A DNA stretch of 64,000 bases from Isoetes taiwanensis (lineage: Eukaryota > Streptophyta > Lycopodiopsida > Isoetales > Isoetaceae): assembly GCA_021234155.1 (NCBI GenBank), contig JAJEKV010000014.1:21963513-22027512 (forward strand), in the 5' to 3' direction. A program made the position numbers and the translations under genes. Of the stretch, positions 11,521-21,395 are shown piece after piece. Numbering within the stretch: the first letter of the stretch is position 1; each line of letters starts with the position of its first letter. The notes under the pieces were generated by a model, which was not told the DNA's origin, ran no database searches, and worked only from the letters and a program-made list of their open reading frames with translations.

Positions 11521-12766
11521 CATGACAGAAAGGGCCAGTAATAAGGAGAGATTTGGTGTAAGGATGGCTAGGGAAAAGAAAAAGCCTCCTACTCAAGAAT
11601 CATGTTCATAGGAGGTCCCTCGTCCCACAAGTGCTCTGTCTAGCATACAGCTCCATGGTCAGGGGCATGCTAATTCCAGTGTAACAATGGATTTGCCATC
11701 TTCTCTTTTTGGTCCCCAACGGCCTCTTCATATCGGCACAAGCAGGTCTGGTACATTTACCTTCCAAGCTCGGAGGATCTCCAAAGTGCTTTAGACCTGC
11801 AAGTTCAGTCTTTGCCACCTACACTTCGTGACTAGGTACGACTCATTCATTCTGAGGGAGGAATGACGGCCACATCTATGGTCATGTCTATTGAGAGATG
11901 GACACACTTATTACAGTTAATACATGCCTTCGTTCCAGACCTTAAAGCCCAGTATGCGGGCACAAGTGATGCCTCAATACAGACACTAGATGCAGAATTA
12001 CAGCCACAGAAGAAACATTGTGTTGAAGCGGGAGTGCAGACATTGGAAAGGGAACATGTTGAGGTGGGAGTATAAATATCTCCACAATCCCAAGGAGACC
12101 AGGAGTCACAGTGTCGACCTAGCAGAAAGGAGCAGGCTGCCTCAGTATCTTCTGTTACCAGGAGCCTGAACTTGCGTATTATAGGGTTGCAGAGGCAGAA
12201 GATGATGCCCATTCTGATGTGGATACAGCTTTGCATCTTTTCACTAATGTCATGCATGTGAAGGTTGGTGGAGTTGTCTCCGCTACTAGGGTGGGAGCAG
12301 CAAGACCTGATCGTCCTCGCCATCCTTTGGTTCAATTTCAAGACACTCTTAGTCGCTTACATGTTCTTCAGCATGGGAACCATCTCAGAGGGACTAGTTT
12401 CTCAGTACAGGAGGACCTCTCCCCTCTTCAATTGTGTAATCGTAAGGAGGAGTTTTGCAAGGTGAGGGCAGCCCGCCTGCAAAAGAAATGGGCAGTGTAC
12501 AGGGGGAGGCACAGTAATTATACTAGACCAATGGCCTTCCAATCCTTGGACTGGCTATATCTAGATAATTTTAGAAGCACAAAATTACCACTAGCATTAG
12601 CATTATCTTTTTCTTGGTAGTCTTTTAATATTTGGTTATTGTGTTTGGTGATGGGGCCTAGTCCCCAGGTTTTAGATGGGTTGTTGCCCTTGCATGTGCC
12701 GTCCCATAACCCGTTGGTTTCCCGCGGACGTAAAAATTCATCTTATCTTATCTTATCTTATCTATT
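11521..12766 (+). mobile_element. LINE-like element with ORF1-type region and (TCTTA)n tail, plus strand
   Basis: An ATG in a good context (caccATGACAGAAAGG, 11522) opens a basic N-terminal frame (MTERASNKERFGVRMAREKK), soon broken by stops. Further on, 12219-12620 encodes a segment with EDLSPLQLCNRKEEFCKVR and KKWAVYRGR. This resembles the C-terminal region of L1-type ORF1 proteins, which bind RNA. The element ends in a 3' signature (gcggacgtaaaaa) and four TCTTA units (12733-12762). Its last ~250 bp are similar to the copy at 28.03-28.33 kb. It lies directly against an RT fragment at 12766, suggesting insertion into an older LINE. Not functional. Confidence 0.6.
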
Positions 12767-13090
12767 GGGCATGTCGGAAAAATTATCCTGTTGTATATCT
12801 TCAACTTGATTTTGCGCAAAGGCATATGACAGTGTTAGCTGGAAGTTCATGCGCTTGTGTATGCTCCGATTGGAATTCGGACATCAATTTCATGAAGCTA
12901 TATATCTCTGCTCGGGTTGTTGTTCTCTTTCATGGTGAGCCATCGGAGGTTTTCCTACTTGGTCATGGTATTCGTTAGGGATGCCCTTTAGCAACATTCT
13001 TTTCTACAATTGTTGCAGAGATCTTGTTACAGTTATTTGCTCTTGCAACAACGGAGGGACTCCTTCAGGGGCTCGCTATTGTGAGGACCA
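12766..13090 (+). mobile_element. LINE reverse-transcriptase fragment, plus strand
   Basis: Frames encode YPVVYLQLDFA followed by a frameshifted RT core; FLLGHGIR then a stop, then GCPLATFFSTIVAEILLQLF. These match RT motifs around the first catalytic Asp (LDFxKAYD) and the G(I/V)RQGCPL motif of L1-like LINEs. The piece is about 325 bp with frameshifts and is cut off on both sides. It resembles the family of the minus-strand LINE at 9.1-11.07 kb, which continues with a comparable EVLAHVFSL segment. Confidence 0.7.
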
Positions 13091-14127
13091 TATGGGTATT
13101 ATACTCATATGTGCAAATATAGTTGCCATACAGATTTAAAAGTGTAATTGCATGAGGCCAGGCATATTTCTTGCACATTTTTCACGTATTTTCTCTGTTT
13201 TTGAGTAGGTTCACGACAGTTATAGAGAAAGATACACAAAAAATTTGCATATTGCAGCCAATATGCAGTGACACCTTTCTCTCTCTAGTTGCTAACCTTA
13301 GAACCTTGAAGCTACAAAATTTTTTGGATACATTCTCAATGGCTTCTAGTGTGTTGATGGATTGGCAAAATTATTATGAACGTTACCAATGGAGAAGTAA
13401 CTGAAGATGCGCCCAACCCCATAATTGTCCATGAAGTGTGTCAATTTGGAAGAAACGATCCCCGCAACACGCAGTCCCAAACCATATGTCGAAATCCAAC
13501 ACTTCAACAATCACTTCAAACTATAGAGCAAGAAAAAAGCAACCATGCCAACTGTGAAAGTGTTAGAGTTATAAGAAACCGACCATTTACAAAGTGCCAA
13601 CTTGAAGAAAATGCCAAATGGAAGATATATGAACAATCGAATAAGATTTCAATGGCAAACACAAAGTTGAGAAAGAAGATCAAGGAAATTAGAACAACAA
13701 TAGGAAACACATCCAACGACCAAAATTAGAAGCCACAAAGCTACGTCGAGAAGAGAAAGACTTTAAAAGTTAAGGAGACTCTGGAAGCCACAAAGCTATA
13801 CCAAGAAGAAAAATTAGGCACATCCAATAGAATAACCCCTTGGAGCCTACCTAGATACGACAAGTGTTATGCTAGAAAAGACAATAATGTGAGAGATGAC
13901 AAATCAAGTCTGCAATCCATGACCCAAACCCATAATGACAACAAGCGCCAGAACAAAGAGGCCTGAGCAATCACATGCACATAGATCCTCCCTATGCAAA
14001 TAACACCGACTAAACATGATTAACCACTCAATGATCTCAAGAGAAAAAGAGGCCAGGAGGGAGGGAAATCGATACTAAGAAACAAAGATCCAGCTCAAGA
14101 GAACATCTGGAGCTACGGCTGATTCAG
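13091..14127. other. Stretch without a recognised gene
   Basis: A 117-codon open frame (13376-13729) is rich in Asn, Lys and Gln and has no family motif. An imperfect direct repeat (gaagccacaaagct at 13731 and 13786) follows. In the plus strand at about 13975-14010 a short frame reads MHIDPPYANN, which contains a DPPY tetrapeptide, but it is surrounded by stops. Nothing else is supportable. Confidence 0.4.
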
Positions 14128-15061
14128 GTGACCAATGCGCCGAAAAGCACGCCCCTTCCGAAATATCCATTAGCTGGTAATGAAGAGGTGGATATAAAAA
14201 CAAAGAAAAAATATTTGATGTATTTTACAGGTAAAACCAAGTTCTCTTGGGCAACAATGGATGACGACTTCGTCCATAAGAGCCAGGCAAAGACATCATA
14301 TATTTACAGCATGGAGAAGGAGCTGGTTCAACTGGACGATTGTGTTCTTGATTTTTTCTCGGCTGGCATAGCTTCAAGAGTTGCTCTGATGCAAGGAAAA
14401 CGCAGTGTTTCCTTCGAATATGATGATAAGGTATGTTGTTTCCTCAGATCCTTCTTTGAAACTCTAGAGAAAATGGCAAGGCCTGCCAAAGAAGAAAAAG
14501 AAGAAAATGCTATAAGCCAAACAGTTCAGACATGCCAGACATCAAAATAACTCAGGAGACAGATCTCAGCAAGATGGATCAAATACTGGATGCTCTGGAT
14601 CAGAGAGGTTACAGGAAACCAGGCACTGCTAGAAAAAACAGAAAGGCAACTGCTGAGCTCGACCCACAGTTCAAAAAGCTGGAGGCACTGAACAAAAATT
14701 TTGAGAAGATCGTGCCAGTGATAACAGGTTCTGTAGAAAAGCCGCTTCATAATTTCGAATACATGGAAATGTCCGATGACGCATCTGGAAGTGGTAGACT
14801 AGAGGGCGACCATTCACCAAAGAGACAGAAGTTGGTTCGCTCTACTGAATACTCTATGGCATTGGAGGATGAATTGCTGGATAGTTCTCAGGTGTCAGGG
14901 CATGTGCAAGAGATAGCTGTCGCAATGGATGTGGATATGCCGGATACTACAGGATATACAGAGATGGACACATCACAGTCGATTGCCGCGTGAAAGGAGC
15001 ACGTTAGAAGAATAGCTGTGGAGCTTGGCGTTGATGTAGAGTCTGTGAAAGAAACTCAGTG
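14128..15061 (+). pseudogene. Transposon protein fragment with amino-methyltransferase (N4/N6-type) AdoMet-binding motif
   Basis: An open segment begins right after a possible acceptor (gctgattcag, ending 14127). It encodes VLDFFSAG-IASRVALMQGKRSVSFEYDDK (split here at the glycine). This follows the beta-class DNA/RNA amino-methyltransferase pattern VLDxFxGxG..A...GR...xEYD, the AdoMet-binding motif that sits at the C-terminal end in that class. The preceding HKSQAKTSYIYSMEKELVQ fits the usual helix (KPxxLxxxLI) in front of it. A frameshift in the A-rich run near 14490-14520 moves the rest to another frame. That part carries a hydrophilic tail (PKRQKL near 14823) to a stop at about 14990, with coding-like sequence to 15061. 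The catalytic (D/S/N)PP(Y/F/W) exon is not convincingly present. Probably a decayed copy of a mobile-element protein family. Confidence 0.5.
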
Positions 15062-16405
15062 AAAATGTCAATCCATAATCACCTTTTTTGTAATTATACT
15101 TCTTTGAAAATACATGCTTTATGATGTTTGCCTACTTCACATGAATATATTTGTCTAAAAGATCGCGACCACGATTATTCCGACAAGATTTCTCTATTTT
15201 ATAGATTAATATTTAATTGCAAGCAGTAAACTCTTTATATCTTTCCTTGCTTTCGTGTCCAAACTATGGCCATGGCGATCTTTGGGAGCACTAGTGATGC
15301 TTTTGGAACCCCATAATTAATGTTATGACACCTAGAGGCTATAGGCGTACATGAGATTTTCGGCGATTGTACTTTTTTCAAGCTGATATACTAATTATTA
15401 ACGCTTCATTCTGGTTGAATACAACCATTTTTTAGTTTGCCTGAGATGACCGCGACCTATTTCCTTGTCAAACGAGAAAATGAAATTTCTCTAATTAATG
15501 AAATCTTGCTTCTATGTGGTACGGTTCTTGTCGGTGCCCCCTTAGACAAAAAACAAAGCCTTTAGAGCAAAAATAATATTAATTATATAACAAAAATTGA
15601 TAGTAAAGAAAGCAAAGACAGTAAATTGACTCACAATTAGCCTGCAGCTCAAGAAACATTCAACAATGTCTGATATCTCTTTTTCCATAATAGATAGTGT
15701 ACAGATTTGTCTAAACTGGACATAGAATTTCTTTTACACTCAAATTCGGCGACTATGGCCTTCCAATGTGCATCATTTGACCCGGAATTCACCCCCTAAG
15801 GCAAGCTGAAGAGTAATAAAGCTTTCAATAAAGACTCTAGAGCAACTTCAATTGAATTCAATTGTGATTGAACTAATTGCCATATGAAAATAAGAAAAGA
15901 AGAGGTTAGGAGTACATTAAATGATAAAGATTACAATGCTTAAACCTCACTGAGCTTGTGAAGGATACCTCACAGAGCTTCTGTAGGCAGAGCTTGGAGA
16001 AGATGCAAATGGCGCTAAGATAAAGCTGAGAGAGGGGGACAGAGTTTTTATAGAGAGGGAAAAAAATTCAAAAGTTTAGGCGCTAAATCAGGACGAGATG
16101 GAGTTGCAGTAATTTCCCCCTCAACCCACCAATCTTGAGTTCAGGTATGTGCGGATCTTGCCGAGCTCGTGGATGAATGACACATGGAACAAAGTCTCGG
16201 GCTTGGATAAAAAGAAAAGTCTGTACATGCCGAAATAGTATTGATCTGGGGTTTTCTATGCTGGCATCAAGATTGGGCCCTTATGTGACCCTATCAAGCC
16301 TCTAATGTCTCCATGTCACCCATCACATCCTTTGGTTCTAGTTGTCCATTATTGTTCCATTTGTCCCATAGTCCGTGTGTCCTTTTAGTGTTTGTTCTAT
16401 TTTCG
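15062..16405. other. Gene-free stretch with one GC palindrome
   Basis: A+T-rich DNA without family motifs. At about 15163-15176 the sequence atcgcgaccacgat is a two-mismatch variant of the ATCGCGGCCGCGAT palindrome clustered at 23.4-23.66 kb. Confidence 0.45.
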
Positions 16406-16435
16406 TACCAAAGTCGTATTTAATTAAAGTGGGAC
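16406..16435 (+). repeat. 5' TSD (TACCAA) and 24-bp terminal inverted repeat
   Basis: TACCAA at 16406-16411 is followed by the left TIR at 16412-16435. The TIR matches the right end perfectly over 24 bases and diverges at the next base. Confidence 0.85.
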
Positions 16436-17164
16436 TCATTCCATTCCCACTTTTTTTCGGAACCCTGTTATTTTACACAAAAAGGAGCATCCCGACCCGA
16501 AAACTGTCCTTAATTCGAATTTTTATCTGTCAGTGTGCATCCAAGCTTTCTTCCAGTTTTCTCCGATAGCGAGTCGAGAGCAAGAACAATGCAACTCAAA
16601 CATAGGAATTTCATTACAGATTTAAACCAAAGTTCCAGTTGAAAAAGATTCTTAGTTGAACATTTTGGCTCTATTTTCTTAGGTGGGTAGACAAGAGACC
16701 ACAAATTCCAACAAAAATTAAGCAAATTGTTTACTCAATCACCAAAAAATACTAGTTTTGAGATACTGTATATTTATAAATAGGCTCATTACAATATATA
16801 TTACAGTGGGTGAAGAGACCATAGTGGTCATATGGGCACAATGATTACACCCTCTTCACACATGAACCACCTAGTGCAAAGGGCGCTTGGAGCTCTCTCC
16901 AAGTCACGGAGCAACTTACAGACGATAGAAATTTGTATGAGGAGTTCCTTCATGGGCCACGTGCTTGTATGTCCAACTGATGTCACCACCCTCTTCTCGG
17001 CACCTTTCTTCAATGAACTGGTCTTTTCATTGCTCCCAAGCATGTACTATCTGGTCGAGATAAGGACTGCAAAAGACAAAATCAAGTTAGTCAAGTGATG
17101 CTACAGGCAAAAAAAATAAAATAAAATACAGTTCTTAGGGCCATTTTTGGAAAATACAAGCCTG
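16436..17164. other. Internal transposon sequence, no gene recognised
   Basis: Between the left TIR and the minisatellite only short frames occur (up to 88 codons) and none carries a recognised motif. Confidence 0.4.
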
Positions 17165-17690
17165 AGAGCCTTTCTCGACTCGCGAGTCGAGAAAGGCAGA
17201 ACACGAGAAAGGCAGCTCAAAGCGAAAAACGCAAGTTTTAGGGTTGAAAGGCCTTTCGACTCAAGTCGAAAAAACCGGTGGCAAAAACGCAAAGTTTTAG
17301 GGTCGAGAAGGCCTTTCTCGACTCGCGAGTCGAGAAAGGCAGCTCAAAGCAAAAAACGCAGTTTTAGGGTCAAAAGGCCTTTCTCGACTCGCGAGTCGAG
17401 AAATGCAGCTCAAAGCGAAAAACACAGGTTTTAGGGGTCAGAAGGCCTTTCTCGACTCGCGAAGCTCAAAGCGAAAAACACAGGCCTTTCTCAACTCGCG
17501 AGTCGAGAAAGGCAGCTCAAAGCGAAAAACGCAGGTTTTAGGGGTCAGAAGGCCTTTCTCGACTCGTGAGTCGAGAAAGGCGACCAAAGCAAAATGCAGT
17601 TTTAGGGGTCGGAGGCCTTTCTCGACTCGCTGAGTCGAGAAAGGCAACTCAAAGTTTAAAAACGCAGGTTTTAGGGTCGGAAGGACCGTG
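17165..17690. repeat. Palindromic minisatellite, ~60-70-bp unit x8
   Basis: About eight units each combine a near-perfect palindrome with core CTCGACTCGCGAGTCGAG (flanked by CCTTT and AAAGG) and a spacer of the type gcagctcaaagcgaaaaacgcaggttttaggg (shown here only as a type). Palindromes start at about 17169, 17252, 17312, 17378, 17445, 17485, 17552 and 17616. The second and fifth are shortened. A single diverged copy (CGACTAGTGGGTCGAG) stands alone near 19861 toward the other end of the same transposon. Each unit could extrude a 12-14-bp hairpin. It is not a CRISPR array: the spacers are repeats too. Confidence 0.9.
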
Positions 17691-17830
17691 TGTGCTAGTA
17701 TGCTAATGCGTGTATTATAAAATTGTGGTAGTATAAAGTACTAATGTGTGCTAATTAAGGTGTGCTAGTATAAAAATGCTAATGTGTGCTAATACTAATG
17801 TGTGCTATTATAAAAACAATTGTTAAATAC
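17691..17830. repeat. Degenerate TAATGTGTGCTA repeat
   Basis: Several loose copies of taatgtgtgcta and gtataaaa-type words follow directly after the palindromic minisatellite. Confidence 0.6.
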
Positions 17831-19357
17831 TAAACTATATCATACTAATTTGAAACTTAAAAAAGAGGGGGAGGGTTGGGGGGATTTTGTACATACCTTT
17901 GAAAAAAAAAGAGATTTGGGACAATGCCCTAAATGTTCAAACTATATCATTTGGCTGGCTGGCCGGCTGGCTCCAGTCCCCAAAGGGCCCTTAAGTGATG
18001 GAATATATAGCACCTCCTGCACACGCATAAAAAGAGAAATTGGGGGTGTATAAATAATCGTCAAATTATATATATATTAACATTAATTTTAGATGCATCA
18101 AATTGTGGAAGGGGCAAAAGAAATGACTAGACCTCTAACTCGTGAAATGCAAATATTTAATCAACAAGGGAGAAAGTGAGCCACTAGAAAACAACTTGAC
18201 ATCAAATATTGAATTAAAAAGGGGAGAACATCAGCAACTAGAAAACAACTCGACAATGCACATGTAAAAAATAATAAATTCCATAAACCATGGGCCACAA
18301 ACGCTAGTGGGAGAATGTGACCAACTTAAAAACCAACTTAAATATTTCACATGTTGAGCTTATAATAATAATGCGTCAATATAAACATGACCAAAGTAGA
18401 AATCAACTGCACATATCGAAGAATGCAAATATTAAAGTAGAAACAGAGAATGTGAGCAACTAAGAAACAACTCATGTGAAAAAAATAATTTGTGTAACAA
18501 TGGGTGATGAACCCGAATGGCAACGTTAATTTTATACTTGTTTTTTTAAAGTATTTTTTTAACCCGCTTTTTTTTTATACCCCGCCATTTTTTCCCGCCC
18601 ATGCTTGAAATTCAAAATTTGGTACGTACCTTTTGAAATCGTAGCTGGCTATGGCGAACTCTCAAGAACCTGCTATGGCATGGAAGCGGAGCTATTCAAG
18701 AACCATTTCTGCTGTTATCTTGGCTATGGCTGAAGCAGGGCGACTGCATTCCAACTTTTACTTGCATCTGAATCTACATTCTGAATCTACATCACATTTC
18801 GAACCTGTGGGGGCAAAATATACCTCTCGTCCGCCATAGCTGGCAATAGCCCAATCGCCAGCAAAAGAGCGGCCATAGCCCAATCCCTAGCAGCAGAACG
18901 GAAATTTCAACAAAAATTACACTTCCTTTTGCTCCATCGGCTGTCTGCTGGTGCCGGATTCAGTGACAGGAGCCGGATTCAATAGCAGGAGCCAGATACT
19001 GATGTTGGAATTGATGGCAGGGATCTGTTCTTCCCGATTTGGTGTCGGGAGTCTTGCTGCATAAGTTCTGTCGCCTCTATGCCGTTCGCTCTCTTCTCTT
19101 TTAGTTCGACCCTCCTTATTTCTGTAAAAAGACATGGAGGACATAGATCTGTGGCATGCAGCAGAATCTTGGGAGCTACGGCGGATGGACTGGGCAGAGG
19201 CTATGGCGCTTCTTCCTTTCTTTATTTTTCGCCTCCCATTTCTCTTTTTCTTTAACTTCTTTCTTCTTTGTGCAGGAACAGGAAGCTTATCTGTAGGTTG
19301 GAGCAGAGCCACGGCAATGACAGAGGCAGCTAGATCTGCCATTGATCCTGGTATACA
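17831..19357. other. Internal transposon sequence, no gene recognised
   Basis: Open frames exist on both strands (the longest ~150 codons, minus, 18917-19378) but show no family motif and overlap on opposite strands. Nothing supports a functional product. Confidence 0.4.
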
Positions 19358-19740
19358 ATGGAAATCGAGCAGGAGCAAATTCTAGTTTCAGAGCTTCCCA
19401 CAGATCTGGTGTGGCAAAATCTGTTGCCAAAAATTTAATGGCCGGACGTCGGATCTGCTGCGTGCGTGAATCGGGCATGGCGATCTGCCATGAAATCCAC
19501 ATCTCCGTTCTCTCGAATCCCGCTTCACAGGCCAGCGCCGACGATCAAAATCTCTGCCGATGGCTCCTGCGTTTCAATATTTGATCCAGAAACAGAGTAG
19601 GAGCATTTTTTGCCCTCAACGCTCGAAGGGGGTTTTCCCCAAAGCAGTGGCTTTGCATATGGAAATGGGGTTCTGTATATTTTGGGAGGCAGGGACCCTT
19701 CTACTGGCAAATTTTTGAGCACCGTTTATGCCCTATAATG
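19358..19740 (+). pseudogene. F-box/kelch protein gene fragment with in-frame stops
   Basis: From an ATG at 19358 a single frame encodes an N-terminal F-box (SELPTDLVWQNLLPKI, stop, WPDVGSAACVNRAWRSAM). A linker follows, and then a kelch-like strand (GNGVLYILGGRDPSTGKF, STVYAL). F-box proteins recruit substrates to SCF ubiquitin ligases, and kelch repeats bind the substrate. Three in-frame stops (near 19436, 19594 and 19736) but no frameshift break it. Only the F-box and the start of the kelch region are present. It lies inside the 4-kb TIR element, so it looks like captured host sequence. The F-box and kelch readings are from motif memory. Confidence 0.55.
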
Positions 19741-20030
19741 CAGAAGCAAAGGCTGACGTCTCACGCCCATCCCTCGCTCATCCTCATCTTTAAGCTTTTT
19801 TTAATGTTTGAAATTCCTCATCTTGGTGTTTTTTTTTTGTGCTGGAATTAGATTGCCTTCTCGACTAGTGGGTCGAGAAAGGTTTATGATGGAGTATTTA
19901 TTTAATTTAATTTATATTTGATTATTTTATCAATAGATTAATTTAATTTATTATTTAATTAATTATCTAATTAGCTTAATTAATTATTGATTATATATTA
20001 ATAATTAATACTTTTTTTTTTTTTTTTTTG
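19741..20030. other. A+T-rich block with lone palindrome copy
   Basis: Near 19857-19882 is one diverged copy of the minisatellite palindrome. It is followed by about 110 bp made almost only of A and T (19890-20010) and a T-homopolymer. Confidence 0.6.
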
Positions 20031-20400
20031 GGGAGGGGGCTTGCCCTGCCCCTCTCGCTCATCCTTTGCTCCTCCCCCTCCTCTTTTGCCTCTTTGCTCT
20101 CCCGCCCCTTCCCTCCCCCTTCTCCTTGCCCCCGCCCCTTCTTCCAACTTATCCCTTCCCCTCTTCAACGTGTGGCCCCTCCCTCTTTCTCCTCCTACCC
20201 TTCTCCTTATCAAGGTGTGCCCCCTCTCCCTCCCCCTCCTCCTTTGCCCTTTTGCTCTCCTCTCCCTCCTTGCCCCTGCCCCTTCTTCCAACTTATCCTC
20301 TTCCCCTCTTCAACGTGTGGCCCCTCCCTCTTTCTCCTCCTACCCTTCTCCTTATTAAGGTGTGCCCCCTCTCCCTCCCCTCTTTTTTTTTTTTTTTTTG
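20031..20400 (+). repeat. Strand-asymmetric pyrimidine block, duplicated ~146-bp unit
   Basis: The plus strand is almost pure C and T. Two diverged copies (about 20068-20233 and 20234-20382) share cttcttccaacttatcc, cttcaacgtgtggcccc and aaggtgtgccccctctccct in order. T-runs flank both ends (20012-20030 and 20383-20399). The overlapping proline/leucine-rich frames in all three plus frames are by-products of composition. Such tracts can form triplex DNA. Confidence 0.8.
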
Positions 20401-20438
20401 AGTCCCATTTTCAGTCCGAGTCCCAAAATTCGAGATTT

Positions 20439-20468
20439 GTCCCACTTTAATTAAATACGACTTACCAA
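20439..20468 (-). repeat. 3' terminal inverted repeat and TSD (TACCAA)
   Basis: The right 24-bp TIR (20439-20462) is the exact reverse complement of the left one, with TACCAA immediately after it (20463-20468). Confidence 0.85.
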
Positions 20469-21395
20469 TGATTTCTTGCGGTCCTACATTTGCTTCTATA
20501 GTTCTTATTTTTGCTAATTTTGTTCATTCAAGTTGACTCTTTTTCCTATTTCTTTCTAGATTCCCTTTTTGTCTTCTCTATTGCAGTTTGTTCATGTATT
20601 CCAATTGTTGGATTTGTTCCTCTCGCCCTTCGATTTTTGGCAGTTTTTTCTATTGCCTTTATCCAATTTGCCTCCTTTTGCTACTTTTATTCTATGGTTG
20701 GTGATCTCTTTAGTTCTATGGACATTTTCCACCTTGCTTTGTGAAGATTGATTACTTCAGGGCCTTATAAACAATGTGCCCCTTCATTTATTTGATCTTG
20801 TTATTGCAATAGTTACCCACATTGTCTCCGCCTTGATTCCTTATACTTATTTGACTTACTTGCCGCATTATTCCACTGCTTTCGCTTTATTCTTTATCCT
20901 TTTATCCCAGTTCATAGGCTATTCTCAGTTGTCTCCTATATACCTTACGGTTCCTCGTATCCTCAGTCTTTGTCTTAGTTAGAGATGGTTTCTCTTTTAT
21001 CAGATTTTGATGTTTTATACGTGGGACCTTTCCCAAGAATGCAGCCTCTTCAGCATGATCAGAACTATCATTCTTGGAAAAGGATTGCCTTCTTTGGCTC
21101 AGGCCTCATTTGGCTCCTTTTTCCCCTATACGTACTATGTTCTCTCTCTTATTTCTCATTCGGCTTCACAGGCAACACATGAGCCTCACTTTTGTTTATC
21201 GTGACATGGGTCACGTAATATTGGAACTCCTTGATATTTTTCTTGCTCTCCCAGCCTTGTTCTTCATAAGGCCCAAGGCCCAAGGGAGAACTACCTTGAA
21301 TCTGACTTTGACTATACATGCAGTTTGGCAAATGGGCGGATCTGAGGAATATGACGATATGATAAACTTTGGCTTTCGTCAGGCCTGCAATCCTG
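20469..21395. other. Stretch without a recognised gene
   Basis: T-rich on the plus strand with small hydrophobic frames. On the minus strand, 21150-21395 may hold degenerate 3' sequence of the ParB-like gene that ends nearby. Confidence 0.4.

Larger units (their letters stand above)
16412..20462. mobile_element. 4,051-bp non-autonomous DNA transposon with 24-bp TIRs and 6-bp TSD
   Basis: The first 24 bases (16412-16435, beginning AGTCGTATTTAATTAAAG) are the exact reverse complement of the last 24 (20439-20462, ending AATTAAATACGACT). The hexamer TACCAA stands immediately outside both ends (16406-16411 and 20463-20468), as expected of a target-site duplication. No transposase-like frame is seen inside, so it would need help in trans. 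Contents: a palindromic minisatellite (17.17-17.69 kb), a degenerate repeat (17.69-17.83 kb), a broken F-box/kelch gene fragment (19.36-19.74 kb), an isolated copy of the palindrome near 19.86 kb and a pyrimidine-rich duplicated block (20.03-20.4 kb). A 6-bp TSD does not fit the commonest plant superfamilies (8 for hAT, 8-11 for Mutator, 3 for CACTA and Harbinger). The superfamily is left open. Confidence 0.82.

Noticed and set aside
13975-14010. DPPY motif as the catalytic site of the methyltransferase fragment
   Set aside because: The tetrapeptide lies in a short frame closed by stops and is expected about once per window by chance; kept only as a hint.
17165-17690. CRISPR-like array
   Set aside because: The spacers are themselves repeats, the units vary in length, and the genome is eukaryotic.
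20028-20450. Overlapping 100-140-codon Pro/Ser/Leu-rich ORFs in all plus frames and a basic Arg/Gly-rich ORF on the minus strand
   Set aside because: They come from the C/T-only composition of the pyrimidine block, which removes stop codons.
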